A program made the position numbers and the translations under genes. A stretch of 64,000 nucleotides of DNA from NCBI GenBank assembly GCA_964426875.1, contig CAYRSB010000002.1, forward strand, positions 71,942 through 135,941, written 5' to 3'. Origin of the DNA: Caldatribacterium sp964426875 (GTDB lineage Bacteria > Atribacterota > Atribacteria > Atribacterales > Caldatribacteriaceae). Of this stretch, positions 16,760 to 24,407 are shown piece after piece. The number at the start of each line of letters is the position of its first letter. The first letter of the stretch is position 1. The notes below the pieces were generated by a model. The model saw only the letters and a program-made list of their open reading frames with translations. It ran no database searches and had not been told where the DNA came from.

Positions 16760-17351
16760 AGACCTTTTCTTTGAGGAACATCGCGCACTTTCTGAAGGCT
16801 ATGGCCCGGTGGCTGACCCGGTTTTTCATTGCCGGGCCGAGTTCGGCAAAGGTCTTCTCATAGGGAGGGAAGACGAAAACAGGGTCGTATCCGAAGCCTT
16901 TATTTCCCCGAGCTTTCTCGGCTATCCATCCCTCACATGTACCTTCGAATACCTCTTCTCCTCCCGGCCACACCAGGGCCACGACACACACAAAGCGGGC
17001 AGTCCGGTTCTCAAGGGGCACACCTTCGAGTCTTCTCAGGAGAAGTTCGTTGCGCTCTTGGGAAGAGAGTCCTTGACCTCCGAAGCGAGCTGAATGTACT
17101 CCAGGAAGGCCATCCAGAGCATCGACCTCAAGGCCTGAATCTTCCCCTGCACAGACGAGTCCGGTCCGGGAGAAGCCAAAGCGAGCCTTGAGCAGGGCGT
17201 TTTCTGCATAGGTCGCCCCTGTCTCCTCTATATCGTCTTCGAGTATGACTTCGAAGATGCTCTGGACTTTGATGTGGAAAGGAAAAAGGATTTCTCCTAT
17301 CTCGGTGAGTTTGCCCTGATTCCTGGTCACTACGTAGAGCGTGGACTTCAC
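16743..17351 (-). CDS. rdgB: XTP/dITP pyrophosphatase (RdgB/HAM1)
   Basis: A 202-residue Ham1-family enzyme that hydrolyses non-canonical purine triphosphates such as XTP and dITP. VVTRNQGKLTEIGEIL is the substrate loop at the start. EDSGLEVDALDGLPGVHSAR near residue 68 is the metal and base-binding block. GFGYDPVFVFPPYEKTFAEL near residue 148 and HRAIAFRK complete the family motifs. Its start overlaps the end of rph by four bases, a frequent rph-rdgB pairing. It is convergent with and overlaps the macro-domain gene. Confidence 0.95.
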   Translation of the reverse strand: MKSTLYVVTRNQGKLTEIGEILFPFHIKVQSIFEVILEDDIEETGATYAENALLKARFGFSRTGLVCAGEDSGLEVDALDGLPGVHSARFGGQGLSSQERNELLLRRLEGVPLENRTARFVCVVALVWPGGEEVFEGTCEGWIAEKARGNKGFGYDPVFVFPPYEKTFAELGPAMKNRVSHRAIAFRKCAMFLKEKVFKDRT

Positions 17352-18076
17352 GGTAGACCCCGCTCAAGGATTTTTCGCTCCAGAGCAAGAATTTCCTGGA
17401 TTCCTTTTTGTCCCAGGTTCAAGAGGGCATTCAAGGTCTCTCGGGAAAAGGGTTCCTTTTCGGCGGTACCCTGTACCTCCACAAACCTTCCACTTCCCGT
17501 CATCACAATGTTCATGTCGACTTGAGCGTTGGAATCTTCCTCAAAGTTGAGGTCAAGGAGCATTTCCCCATTCACCACTCCCACACTGACTGCAGCAAGG
17601 TAATCCCGGACAAGGCCTCGCTCTGAGAGGATTCCCTGCTCGAGAAGGTTCCACAAAGCGTCTGCAAGAGCTATGAAGGAACCGGTAATGGCTAAGGTTC
17701 TTGTCCCCCCATCGGCCTGAATAACATCACAGTCCACAAGGATTGTACGCTCTCCCAGTTTCTCAAGGTTGACCACGGAGCGAAGGGCCCTTCCGATGAG
17801 ACGCTGGATTTCGTGGGTTCGTCCGCCAACTTGCCCCTTTACCGCCTCGCGAATGTTGCGGGTGGTAGTAGCCCGAGGAAGCATGGCGTATTCGGCAGTG
17901 ATCCATCCTTGACCGGTGTTGCGCAAGAAGGGTGGGACCCTGTCCTCAAAAGATATGGCACAGATGATGCGGTTATTCCCTGCCTCGACGAACACGGAAC
18001 CCTCGGCGTATTTCAGATAATTTCGCACGACGGTGATCGGCCGCAACTCGTCAGGTCTTCGTCCATCGCTTCGCAT
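17348..18076 (-). CDS. rph: ribonuclease PH
   Basis: A 242-residue phosphorolytic exonuclease that trims tRNA 3' ends. I start it at ATG 18076 because AAGGAGAGG lies just upstream and the family begins MRSDGRRPDELRPI. A longer frame from 18181 would overlap the GerMN gene. Motifs are EGSVFVEAGNNRIIC, GWITAEYAMLPRATTTRNIRE, the phosphate site GGRTHEIQRLIGRALR, VDCDVIQADGGTRTLAITG and EVQGTAEKEPFSRE. Length and motifs are complete. It precedes rdgB in the same transcript. Confidence 0.96.
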   Translation of the reverse strand: MRSDGRRPDELRPITVVRNYLKYAEGSVFVEAGNNRIICAISFEDRVPPFLRNTGQGWITAEYAMLPRATTTRNIREAVKGQVGGRTHEIQRLIGRALRSVVNLEKLGERTILVDCDVIQADGGTRTLAITGSFIALADALWNLLEQGILSERGLVRDYLAAVSVGVVNGEMLLDLNFEEDSNAQVDMNIVMTGSGRFVEVQGTAEKEPFSRETLNALLNLGQKGIQEILALERKILERGLP

Positions 18077-18116
18077 AAGCGTCCTCTCCTTGAGGTATCG
18101 TCCTAATTCTTGAAAA

Positions 18117-18725
18117 CTATTGAACCTTTGCAATGATTCGCTCATCCCTTTGTAGAGGTTCTGAGATGTCGATGTGACCACAGAGAGTCTGGGTTTCTTT
18201 TCCGTCGATGAGTATTTTCACTTTTTCGATGCCCGGGAAGGCGGTGAGGGTATCCACAATGGCGTATACGCTCAAGAACTCCTGAGAAGTTCCTCCTGAC
18301 TGATTTTTGGCCATTTCGACCGAGAGGTCCACATAGGCGATTTTCTCCTCCACGAAAACTGCATTGAGGCGGGTTCCTTGGGGCAGAGCGTTGAAAAGAT
18401 TTTTATCGTTTGGTCCTTTCAGAAGTTCTCCGATCACTCGTTCGAGTCGTCGTTCATCGTTTGGAATACGTCGCTTTTCCCCCACAAGGGCCGTAAAGTC
18501 AGGATTGGCAAAGTACACCGTGACCTCCATTTCTTCTTTGGGAGGCAAAAGGATTCCTCCGGAGGGAGAAGGAGTGGGAGACGTTGGTCGGAAAAGCCGC
18601 AAAAGTATTTCCCCCCCGTAAACTACACCAAAAAAGAGCAGTACTCCCAAAAAGATATAAAGGAGAGCTTGCCAAGGAAAGGAGGATTTCTTTTTCTTTT
18701 TTCTTTGATAGCGAAACTCTCCCAT
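18117..18725 (-). CDS. GerMN-domain membrane-anchored protein
   Basis: A 202-residue protein. It has a Lys-rich cytoplasmic start (YQRKKKKKSSF), one membrane helix (residues 17-43), a Pro/Ser-rich linker and a GerMN domain (residues 68-198: VTVYFANPD, then LERVIGELLKGPND, then LPQGTRLNAVFVEEKIAYVD). GerMN is found in the spore protein GerM and in many non-sporulating envelope proteins. Here it is encoded two bases after an amidase gene, so a cell-wall role outside the cytoplasm is likely. There is no other sign of sporulation in the window. Confidence 0.88.
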   Translation of the reverse strand: MGEFRYQRKKKKKSSFPWQALLYIFLGVLLFFGVVYGGEILLRLFRPTSPTPSPSGGILLPPKEEMEVTVYFANPDFTALVGEKRRIPNDERRLERVIGELLKGPNDKNLFNALPQGTRLNAVFVEEKIAYVDLSVEMAKNQSGGTSQEFLSVYAIVDTLTAFPGIEKVKILIDGKETQTLCGHIDISEPLQRDERIIAKVQ

Positions 18726-18727
18726 CC

Positions 18728-20323
18728 TCAGTCTCCTTTGAGTAGTTTTTCAAGCACCGGACTTTTGGCAAAGGCCTCTATTGCTTCGGCAATGCCCTTG
18801 GCAATACGATCCTGGAAAGAACTTGAAGCGAGTTTTTTAGCCTCATTGGGATTACTCAAGAATCCAACTTCCACCAGACATGCCGGGTAGTACATATGCC
18901 CGAGAACCACCAAAGGAGCCTCTTTAAGACCCCGAGAAGTCTGTCCGGTGGCGGAGGAAATCTTGTCAAGAAGGAGCCTTCCGAGTTCGGCACTGGCCTC
19001 GCGGCTTTTGCCGTAATATGCTGAGGTGTAGACAGAGTTGAGTTTTTGGGGGTTAAGGCGCTTCTCTACCTCTTCCCTTCCGAAGGAGGCGTTCTCCCGA
19101 TTGGCTACATCTAAAGCTCCTTCACCTCGGGGTTTTGCTCCTCCTAAAAATGCTTCAACCCCATCCGCCTTAGGGTTGGGACAGGCATTGCAGTGAATAC
19201 TCACAAAGACAAAGGGATTTTTGCTGTTGGCAAGGTTATATCGATCATCGAGAGATGGATATGTATCGTCGTTCCGCGTCATGTACACTTCATACCCTCT
19301 GGTTTCAAGGAGACCCTTGACTTTCTTGGCAATCTGAAGAACAATCGCCTTTTCCTCGTGTCCGTTATGGATGCACCCCGGGTCCTTTCCTCCGTGACCT
19401 GGGTCAAGAACGACTGCTTTTGGGTTGATGATCTCGGGAGAGGGGCTCACCAAGAGAGGCGAGGGTAAGGGGGAAGGAGTACCTAAAGAGGGAGACGGTA
19501 AAGGGGAGGGACCGGGAGGGAAAGTGGAGGCAGTGGTGACTTCCACAAGGCTTACGAGGTCAAAGTAGGCTCGAGGATTTTCTCCCTCCAATTTTCCTTC
19601 CCTGAGTTGGACGGGTTCTTTAAAAGAGATTATGGCCTCAATTTGCCCGTTCTGCTTTTTTAGGGTTATTTCTTTTATGCGAGTATCGTTGACCGAGGTG
19701 GTTTCCGGAACATCTCCAAGATTGCAATTTCGGAAGAGGATTCTTACTGTGTTCTGGGTTCGGTCCACCTGGGAGGAAAATGAGGGGACTCTTCCTCGAA
19801 AGTCAAAGGTTATTCGTGTCCGCATTTCTGTGTCGTATGAGGCGAAACGAACACCGGAAAGAAGGGGGACCAGAAGGCGGGGAGAAGGAACAACCTCTTT
19901 CGGAGAGGGCGAGGGGACTTCTTCGCCCCTGGTAGAAACCTTGAATCCAAAGAGCTCTGCTAAAAAGGAAAGCGCTACGTAAACCTTGTTGTCTTCCACA
20001 AAGACATTCCCGTTGAGGGGAATTTCTTTGTCCTCGGAGACGGCTACGCCCTTGTCGAGGGAGAGAACAAAGGAAATCCTCCCGAGTTTGAGGTTGACCT
20101 TTTTCATGATGGGAGAATAGTATGCTATCCCCCCGATTTCTTTAAAGAGGTCTTCGACAGCGATGTATACCGTTTTATCCCGGGCTACGACACGGGCTGT
20201 GCTTGTGAAACGTTGCCCGTTAATCGTAACGGTAGTTTGGGCCTCACCCAAAGCAGGGAAGAGGAAGCCAAGAAAGACCAAAAAGGCGACTATATTAAAA
20301 AGGAACTTCTTCAGAGCCTTCAT
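18728..20323 (-). CDS. N-acetylmuramoyl-L-alanine amidase with copper-amine-oxidase-like and AMIN domains
   Basis: A 531-residue secreted amidase. After a signal peptide (FNIVAFLVFLGFLFPALGEA) come a copper-amine-oxidase N-like domain (about 30-135), an AMIN-type domain (about 165-270), a Pro/Ser repeat linker (PSPLPSPSLGTPSPLPS) and a C-terminal Amidase_3 domain. The catalytic motifs are VVLDPGHGGKDPG (zinc His), FVSIHCNAC and CLVEVGFLSNPNE (catalytic Glu). It cleaves the peptide from muramic acid in peptidoglycan, for daughter-cell separation or wall turnover. I use ATG 20323, which overlaps ssb by 29 bases; 20377 would add a non-signal extension. Confidence 0.93.
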   Translation of the reverse strand: MKALKKFLFNIVAFLVFLGFLFPALGEAQTTVTINGQRFTSTARVVARDKTVYIAVEDLFKEIGGIAYYSPIMKKVNLKLGRISFVLSLDKGVAVSEDKEIPLNGNVFVEDNKVYVALSFLAELFGFKVSTRGEEVPSPSPKEVVPSPRLLVPLLSGVRFASYDTEMRTRITFDFRGRVPSFSSQVDRTQNTVRILFRNCNLGDVPETTSVNDTRIKEITLKKQNGQIEAIISFKEPVQLREGKLEGENPRAYFDLVSLVEVTTASTFPPGPSPLPSPSLGTPSPLPSPLLVSPSPEIINPKAVVLDPGHGGKDPGCIHNGHEEKAIVLQIAKKVKGLLETRGYEVYMTRNDDTYPSLDDRYNLANSKNPFVFVSIHCNACPNPKADGVEAFLGGAKPRGEGALDVANRENASFGREEVEKRLNPQKLNSVYTSAYYGKSREASAELGRLLLDKISSATGQTSRGLKEAPLVVLGHMYYPACLVEVGFLSNPNEAKKLASSSFQDRIAKGIAEAIEAFAKSPVLEKLLKGD

Positions 20324-20786
20324 TATCTGCAAGCGGGATGTCTTCAAGATCTCCAAGAGGTCCTTCGCTCTCTTCACCGGGGAACGTGCCGAGATTCTCT
20401 ACGTCTGCTTCAGGGGAGAGATCAATGACCTCTTCTTCAGAAGGTACGACTCCTTTGGGGGTGCTGAGGAATTGAATGTTTTCGGCTCGAATTTCATAGG
20501 AAGTACGCTTTCCTCCGTTTCGGTCTTCCCAAGAGCTGGAACGGAGAGCCCCCACGACGGCTACCCTGCTTCCTTTGTGGAGATAGCGGGCACAGACCTC
20601 GGCAAGTTTCGACCATGCGGCAACGGTGATATACGTAACTTCCTCCACTGGCCCACTTTTACCCTGATAGCGCCGATTCATGGCCATTCGGAAACGACAA
20701 ACAGGCGTTCCCTGAGGGGTATACCGGAGTTCGGGGTCCTTGGTGAGGTTGCCAATGCCGAAAAAATAATTGATGTCTCTGGCCAT
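20295..20786 (-). CDS. ssb: single-stranded DNA-binding protein
   Basis: A 163-residue SSB. The OB fold covers about residues 1-110 (INYFFGIGNLTKDPELRYTP, then VCRFRMAMNRRY, then YITVAAWSKLAEVCARYLHKG, then VVGALRSSSWEDRNG). An acidic flexible tail ends in EEVPF, close to the usual DDIPF tip that recruits repair and replication proteins. Start ATG 20786 gives the normal N-terminus; ATG 20804 would add six residues. It heads the ssb-amidase-GerMN-rph-rdgB run on the minus strand, an unusual company for ssb, which more often sits between rpsF and rpsR. Confidence 0.95.
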   Translation of the reverse strand: MARDINYFFGIGNLTKDPELRYTPQGTPVCRFRMAMNRRYQGKSGPVEEVTYITVAAWSKLAEVCARYLHKGSRVAVVGALRSSSWEDRNGGKRTSYEIRAENIQFLSTPKGVVPSEEEVIDLSPEADVENLGTFPGEESEGPLGDLEDIPLADNEGSEEVPF

Positions 20787-21009
20787 GCATCGATACCCCC
20801 ACATCTCTTATTCTCTCTTTGAGTTTAACACAGAAGAGGGGAGGGGGAAAGACTCTCCCCGAAAATTATCCGAGTTGATTTTTGAATGGGGTTTCGCGGG
20901 ATTGTTTTTCCAGGCTTATTTTTGGAAAATTACAAGAAAACAAAAGGCGAGGCTTACCTATCTGTCCCCTCGACGGGAGAAGAGGCTTCTTGTAGAATAA
21001 GAAGGGGTG

Positions 21010-21600
21010 ATGACACTGGCTCGGGAAGCGCGTATTCAGCGAACGACTAAGGAAACGGAAATTGAGGTATACCTCAATATTGATGGTGGGAGGCACCTCA
21101 GTCTTGACCTTGGAGCCCCCTTTTTCCCCCACCTTCTTGAGGCTTTGGCCTTTCACGCCGGTTGGGATCTGACGCTGAAAGCCAGAGGAGATACCCACGT
21201 GGATTATCATCATGTAGTAGAGGATGTGGGTATCGTCTTGGGGGAGGCATTCTCTCAGTGCCTTTCTGATAAAAGGGGGATTCGACGTTTTGGTTTTGCA
21301 CTCATTCCTATGGATGAAGCTTTAGGGATGGCTGCCGTGGACTGTGGTAGCCGGGCATACCTTGTGTATGATGTGCCCTCCTCTTTGGGGTTATGGGTAG
21401 GGGATTTCGAAGTTTCCCTCGTTGAGGAGTTTTTGAAGGCCTTTACCTCTTTTGCGCATGTTACACTCCATGCTAAAATATGGTGGGGTAAGAATGCTCA
21501 CCACGCTCTCGAAGCGCTTTTCAAAGCCGTTGGCCGGGCATTTTCTGAGGCAACGCAAATAGTAGGGGATACTCTTCCGTCAACAAAGGGGGTATTGTAG
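21010..21600 (+). CDS. hisB: imidazoleglycerol-phosphate dehydratase
   Basis: A 196-residue HisB, step 7 of histidine synthesis. The Mn-binding His clusters are in FLPH-like HLLEALAFHAGWDL, THVDYHHVVEDVGIVLGEA and FVHVTLHAKIWWGKNAHHALEALFK. IPMDEALGMAAVDCGSR is another block typical of the family. ATG 21010 follows GAAGGGG closely; GTG 21007 directly before it is possible. First gene of a his operon in the order B-H-A-F-IE; hisG, hisD and hisC are not in the window. The 220 bases upstream show no attenuator I can recognise. Confidence 0.96.
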   Translation: MTLAREARIQRTTKETEIEVYLNIDGGRHLSLDLGAPFFPHLLEALAFHAGWDLTLKARGDTHVDYHHVVEDVGIVLGEAFSQCLSDKRGIRRFGFALIPMDEALGMAAVDCGSRAYLVYDVPSSLGLWVGDFEVSLVEEFLKAFTSFAHVTLHAKIWWGKNAHHALEALFKAVGRAFSEATQIVGDTLPSTKGVL

Positions 21601-21612
21601 GAGAGGGTAGCC

Positions 21613-22242
21613 ATGATAGCCATTGTGGATTACGGAATTGGCAATCTCCGCAGCGTTTCTAAGGCCCTGGAGCGGTTGGGGAGGAGTGTTCTCGTTACTA
21701 ACCGCTCCGAAGACGTCGAGAAGGCAGAAGCGGTAATCCTTCCGGGTGTGGGGTCTTTTGGAGAGGCTATGGAGAACATGGACAAAAGCCAACTCATTCC
21801 GGTGATTCGTCAGGCTTTCGAGGATGGAAAACCCATTCTCGGTATTTGTCTTGGACTTCAGCTTTTTTTCGAGCGGAGTCAGGAGGCCCCCAGAAAGAAA
21901 GGCCTCTCTCTTATTCCTGGGGAAGTGCGGAAACTCCCCCCCACCACGAAGATTCCCCATATGGGGTGGAACAGGATTTACTTTAAGCGGCCCACCCCGC
22001 TTACCGAGAATATCCCCCAGGGGCGTTTTTTCTATTTTGCTCATTCTTTCTATGTCCTTCCTGAAGATGAATCCTGCATCGTAGGAATCTGTAACTACAA
22101 CGTGACCATCCCAGTGGTGGTGAGCATGGGAAACCTCTGGGGGGTACAATTCCACCCTGAAAAGAGTGCCACTTGGGGCATGAAATTCCTGGAAAACTGG
22201 GTGAGGAAACTCAACGGCGATGCTTCTTATTCCAGCGATTGA
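21613..22242 (+). CDS. hisH: imidazole glycerol phosphate synthase, glutaminase subunit
   Basis: A 209-residue class I glutamine amidotransferase that supplies ammonia to HisF. IAIVDYGIGNLRSVSKALER is the start. The nucleophile Cys is in GICLGLQLFF near residue 80. The oxyanion and tunnel segment PHMGWNRIYF follows, and the His-Glu pair is in GVQFHPEKS near residue 182. It overlaps hisA by 23 bases, indicating tight coupling. Confidence 0.97.
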   Translation: MIAIVDYGIGNLRSVSKALERLGRSVLVTNRSEDVEKAEAVILPGVGSFGEAMENMDKSQLIPVIRQAFEDGKPILGICLGLQLFFERSQEAPRKKGLSLIPGEVRKLPPTTKIPHMGWNRIYFKRPTPLTENIPQGRFFYFAHSFYVLPEDESCIVGICNYNVTIPVVVSMGNLWGVQFHPEKSATWGMKFLENWVRKLNGDASYSSD

Positions 22243-22942
22243 CCTTTTTGCCGGGCGAGTGGTACGTCTCACTCAGGGTGACTACGATCGCGTCGAAGTC
22301 TACCACGAAGACCCCCTTTTGGTGGCCAGGCGATGGGAGGAAGAAGGAGCGCCGATGCTTCACGTGGTAGACCTTGAAGGGGCACGTTTTGGGGAACCCA
22401 GAAATTTTTCTTCTATCGAGCGGATCATTAAGGGGGTTACCATTCCCGTTCAGGTTGGTGGAGGGGTCCGGAGTCTTTCGGTCTTCACGAGATATATTGA
22501 GGCAGGAGCAGCTTTTGTTGTTGTGGGGAGCGTGGTAGTAAAGGATTCGCAGACCTTTGAGAAGATGCTCGAGGTTGGGAAAGAAAAAGTCGCGGTGAGT
22601 CTTGACGTTCGGGATGGAGAGCTTGTGGTTTCCGGATGGCTTGAAAGAACCCCTCTCCGGGCTGCCGACCTTGCTCGAGGTCTTTCTCAAAAAGGGGTCT
22701 CTCGTTTCATCTTCACCGACGTATCTCGGGATGGAACGCTTGAGGGGATTAATCCCGGGGTGATTCGAGAGTTCCTTGAAGAGAGCAGTGTTTCGATCAT
22801 CGTTGCTGGTGGAGTGAGGGGGGAGGAAGATATCTTCCTTATTCGAGGCATTCGGGGTGTCGAAGGGGTCATCCTTGGAAAGGTTCTGTACGCCGGTCTT
22901 TTGAATTTTAAGGCAATCCTTAAGAAAATACAGGGGGAGTGA
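22220..22942 (+). CDS. hisA: ProFAR isomerase (HisA)
   Basis: A 240-residue beta/alpha barrel that isomerises ProFAR in histidine synthesis. LLIPAIDLFAGRVVRLTQGD carries the catalytic Asp and the first phosphate-site strand. VQVGGGVRSLSVFTRYIEAG is the N-terminal half-barrel phosphate loop. FIFTDVSRDGTLEGINP holds the second catalytic Asp, and IIVAGGVRGEEDIFLI the second phosphate loop. It starts inside the end of hisH and stops one base before hisF. Confidence 0.96.
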   Translation: MLLIPAIDLFAGRVVRLTQGDYDRVEVYHEDPLLVARRWEEEGAPMLHVVDLEGARFGEPRNFSSIERIIKGVTIPVQVGGGVRSLSVFTRYIEAGAAFVVVGSVVVKDSQTFEKMLEVGKEKVAVSLDVRDGELVVSGWLERTPLRAADLARGLSQKGVSRFIFTDVSRDGTLEGINPGVIREFLEESSVSIIVAGGVRGEEDIFLIRGIRGVEGVILGKVLYAGLLNFKAILKKIQGE

Positions 22943-22943
22943 A

Positions 22944-23723
22944 ATGTTAGCCAAGCGAATTATTCCCTGTCTTGATGTGAAAGAAGGCCGAGTGGTCAAA
23001 GGAGTCCATTTTGAGGACCTCCGGGATGTGGGGGATCCGGTGGAGCTTGCTAAAAGGTATGAGGAAGAAGGTGCCGATGAATTGGTTTTTCTCGACATTA
23101 CCGCTTCTTACGAGCAAAGAGAAATCATGATCCATGTGGCTGAGAAGGTGGCAGAGGTCCTCACCATTCCTTTCACCGTTGGTGGAGGGATTGGTAGTGT
23201 CGAACATGTGAGCAAGCTCCTCAAAGCCGGGGCAGACAAGGTTTCCATCAACACTCAGGCCGTCTTGAATCCCAATCTCATCACCGAGCTCGCTGAACAC
23301 TTCGGAAGTCAGTGTGTGGTGGTAGCTATAGACGTGCGGCGAACCTGGGATCGCATAACTTCTCGAAGCTACTGGGAAGTATTCATCAATGGTGGTCGTA
23401 CTCCCACGGGGAAAGACGCCATTGCCTGGGCCCAGCAGGTGGAAAGGCTGGGAGCGGGCGAAATCCTTTTAACCAGCATGGATGCTGATGGAACACAGTC
23501 AGGCTATGATATCAGCCTCACCCGGAAGATAGCCGAAAAGGTGAAAATACCGGTTATTGCTTCTGGGGGAGCAGGAAAGCTTGAGCATTTGGCTGCTGTT
23601 TTGCAAGAGGGGAAAGCCGATGCAGCACTGGTGGCCTCCATTTTCCACTATCGCCATTACACCATTCCTGAGGCTAAAGCCTTTTTGCGCAAAAGGGGCA
23701 TCCCGGTAAGGATGGAAGAATGA
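22944..23723 (+). CDS. hisF: imidazole glycerol phosphate synthase, cyclase subunit
   Basis: A 259-residue HisF barrel that joins HisH-derived ammonia with PRFAR. Key segments are IIPCLDVKEGRVVKGVHF (catalytic Asp near residue 10), FLDITASYEQR, FTVGGGIGSVEHVSKLLKAG, VSINTQAVLNPNLI, EILLTSMDADGTQSGYD (second catalytic Asp) and VIASGGAGKLEHLA. It overlaps hisIE by four bases (ATGA). Length and motifs are fully normal. Confidence 0.97.
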   Translation: MLAKRIIPCLDVKEGRVVKGVHFEDLRDVGDPVELAKRYEEEGADELVFLDITASYEQREIMIHVAEKVAEVLTIPFTVGGGIGSVEHVSKLLKAGADKVSINTQAVLNPNLITELAEHFGSQCVVVAIDVRRTWDRITSRSYWEVFINGGRTPTGKDAIAWAQQVERLGAGEILLTSMDADGTQSGYDISLTRKIAEKVKIPVIASGGAGKLEHLAAVLQEGKADAALVASIFHYRHYTIPEAKAFLRKRGIPVRMEE

Positions 23724-24394
23724 TGAATGTTCTTGGGGAACTCACCTTCGACGAACGAGGGCTCATTCCGGCAGTCATCCAAGATGTTGAAAGTGGCAGG
23801 GTCCTCATGGTGGCCTACATGAATGAGGAGGCGCTCCGGAGAACCCTGGAGAGCAAAACCACTTGGTTCTATAGCCGGAGCCGAAAGTCTCTCTGGAACA
23901 AGGGAGTAACCAGCGGTCACGTGCAGCATGTGGAGGGGATCTATGTGGACTGTGATCATGATTGTCTTCTTATCCAGGTGAGACAGGAGGGAGTAGCCTG
24001 CCACACGGGATTTTTCTCCTGTTTCCATCACCTACTCACCGAAAGTGGCCTTTCTTCTCCTTCAGAGGGATATCCCCCCTATGCCCTTTCGGCCTTTCTT
24101 GAAGAGCTTTCCTCGGTTATAAAGGAGAGAGCACAGAATCCCTCTCCTTCTTCTTACACGGCAAAGCTTCTCGTCGAGGGCAGGGAGAAAATCCTTCGGA
24201 AAGTGGCTGAGGAGACAATTGAAGTTCTTTTGGCCTCCCTTGAGGGAGGAGAGACAAAAAAAGACCACCTTCGTTACGAAGTGGCCGATCTCCTCTATCA
24301 CCTTCTCGTCCTTTTAGAGGAGGAAGGCCTCACCTATGGTGAGGTTATGGAAGAGCTTAAAGAGCGACATGTAAAGAGAAAAGCGTCTCAGTGA
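23720..24394 (+). CDS. hisIE: bifunctional phosphoribosyl-AMP cyclohydrolase / phosphoribosyl-ATP pyrophosphatase
   Basis: A 224-residue fusion covering steps 2 and 3 of histidine synthesis. The HisI domain (residues 1-115) has GRVLMVAYMNEEALRRTLE, TTWFYSRSRKSLWNKG, the metal-binding VDCDHDCLLIQVRQEGVACH and FFSCF. The HisE domain (about 125-224) has SYTAKLLVEGREKILRKVAE, ETIEVLLA and VADLLYHLLVLL. The domain order is the usual one. Last of the hisBHAFIE operon; the next gene starts 14 bases on and may be read through. Confidence 0.96.
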   Translation: MMNVLGELTFDERGLIPAVIQDVESGRVLMVAYMNEEALRRTLESKTTWFYSRSRKSLWNKGVTSGHVQHVEGIYVDCDHDCLLIQVRQEGVACHTGFFSCFHHLLTESGLSSPSEGYPPYALSAFLEELSSVIKERAQNPSPSSYTAKLLVEGREKILRKVAEETIEVLLASLEGGETKKDHLRYEVADLLYHLLVLLEEEGLTYGEVMEELKERHVKRKASQ

Positions 24395-24407
24395 TGGGGG
24401 GTCTGAG

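Noticed and set aside
16208..18076. Toxin-antitoxin or defence role for the macro-domain gene (DarT/DarG-like)
   Set aside because: No ADP-ribosyltransferase toxin is adjacent and the macro domain is stand-alone; the neighbours are housekeeping rdgB and rph.
18117..20323. Evidence of sporulation from the GerMN and amidase genes
   Set aside because: Both domains are common in non-sporulating bacteria, no other spore genes are present, and LptF/G indicates a diderm cell.
21010..24394. His operon with an attenuator or T-box leader
   Set aside because: The 220 bases before hisB show no His-codon leader peptide, T-box motif or terminator that I can support.
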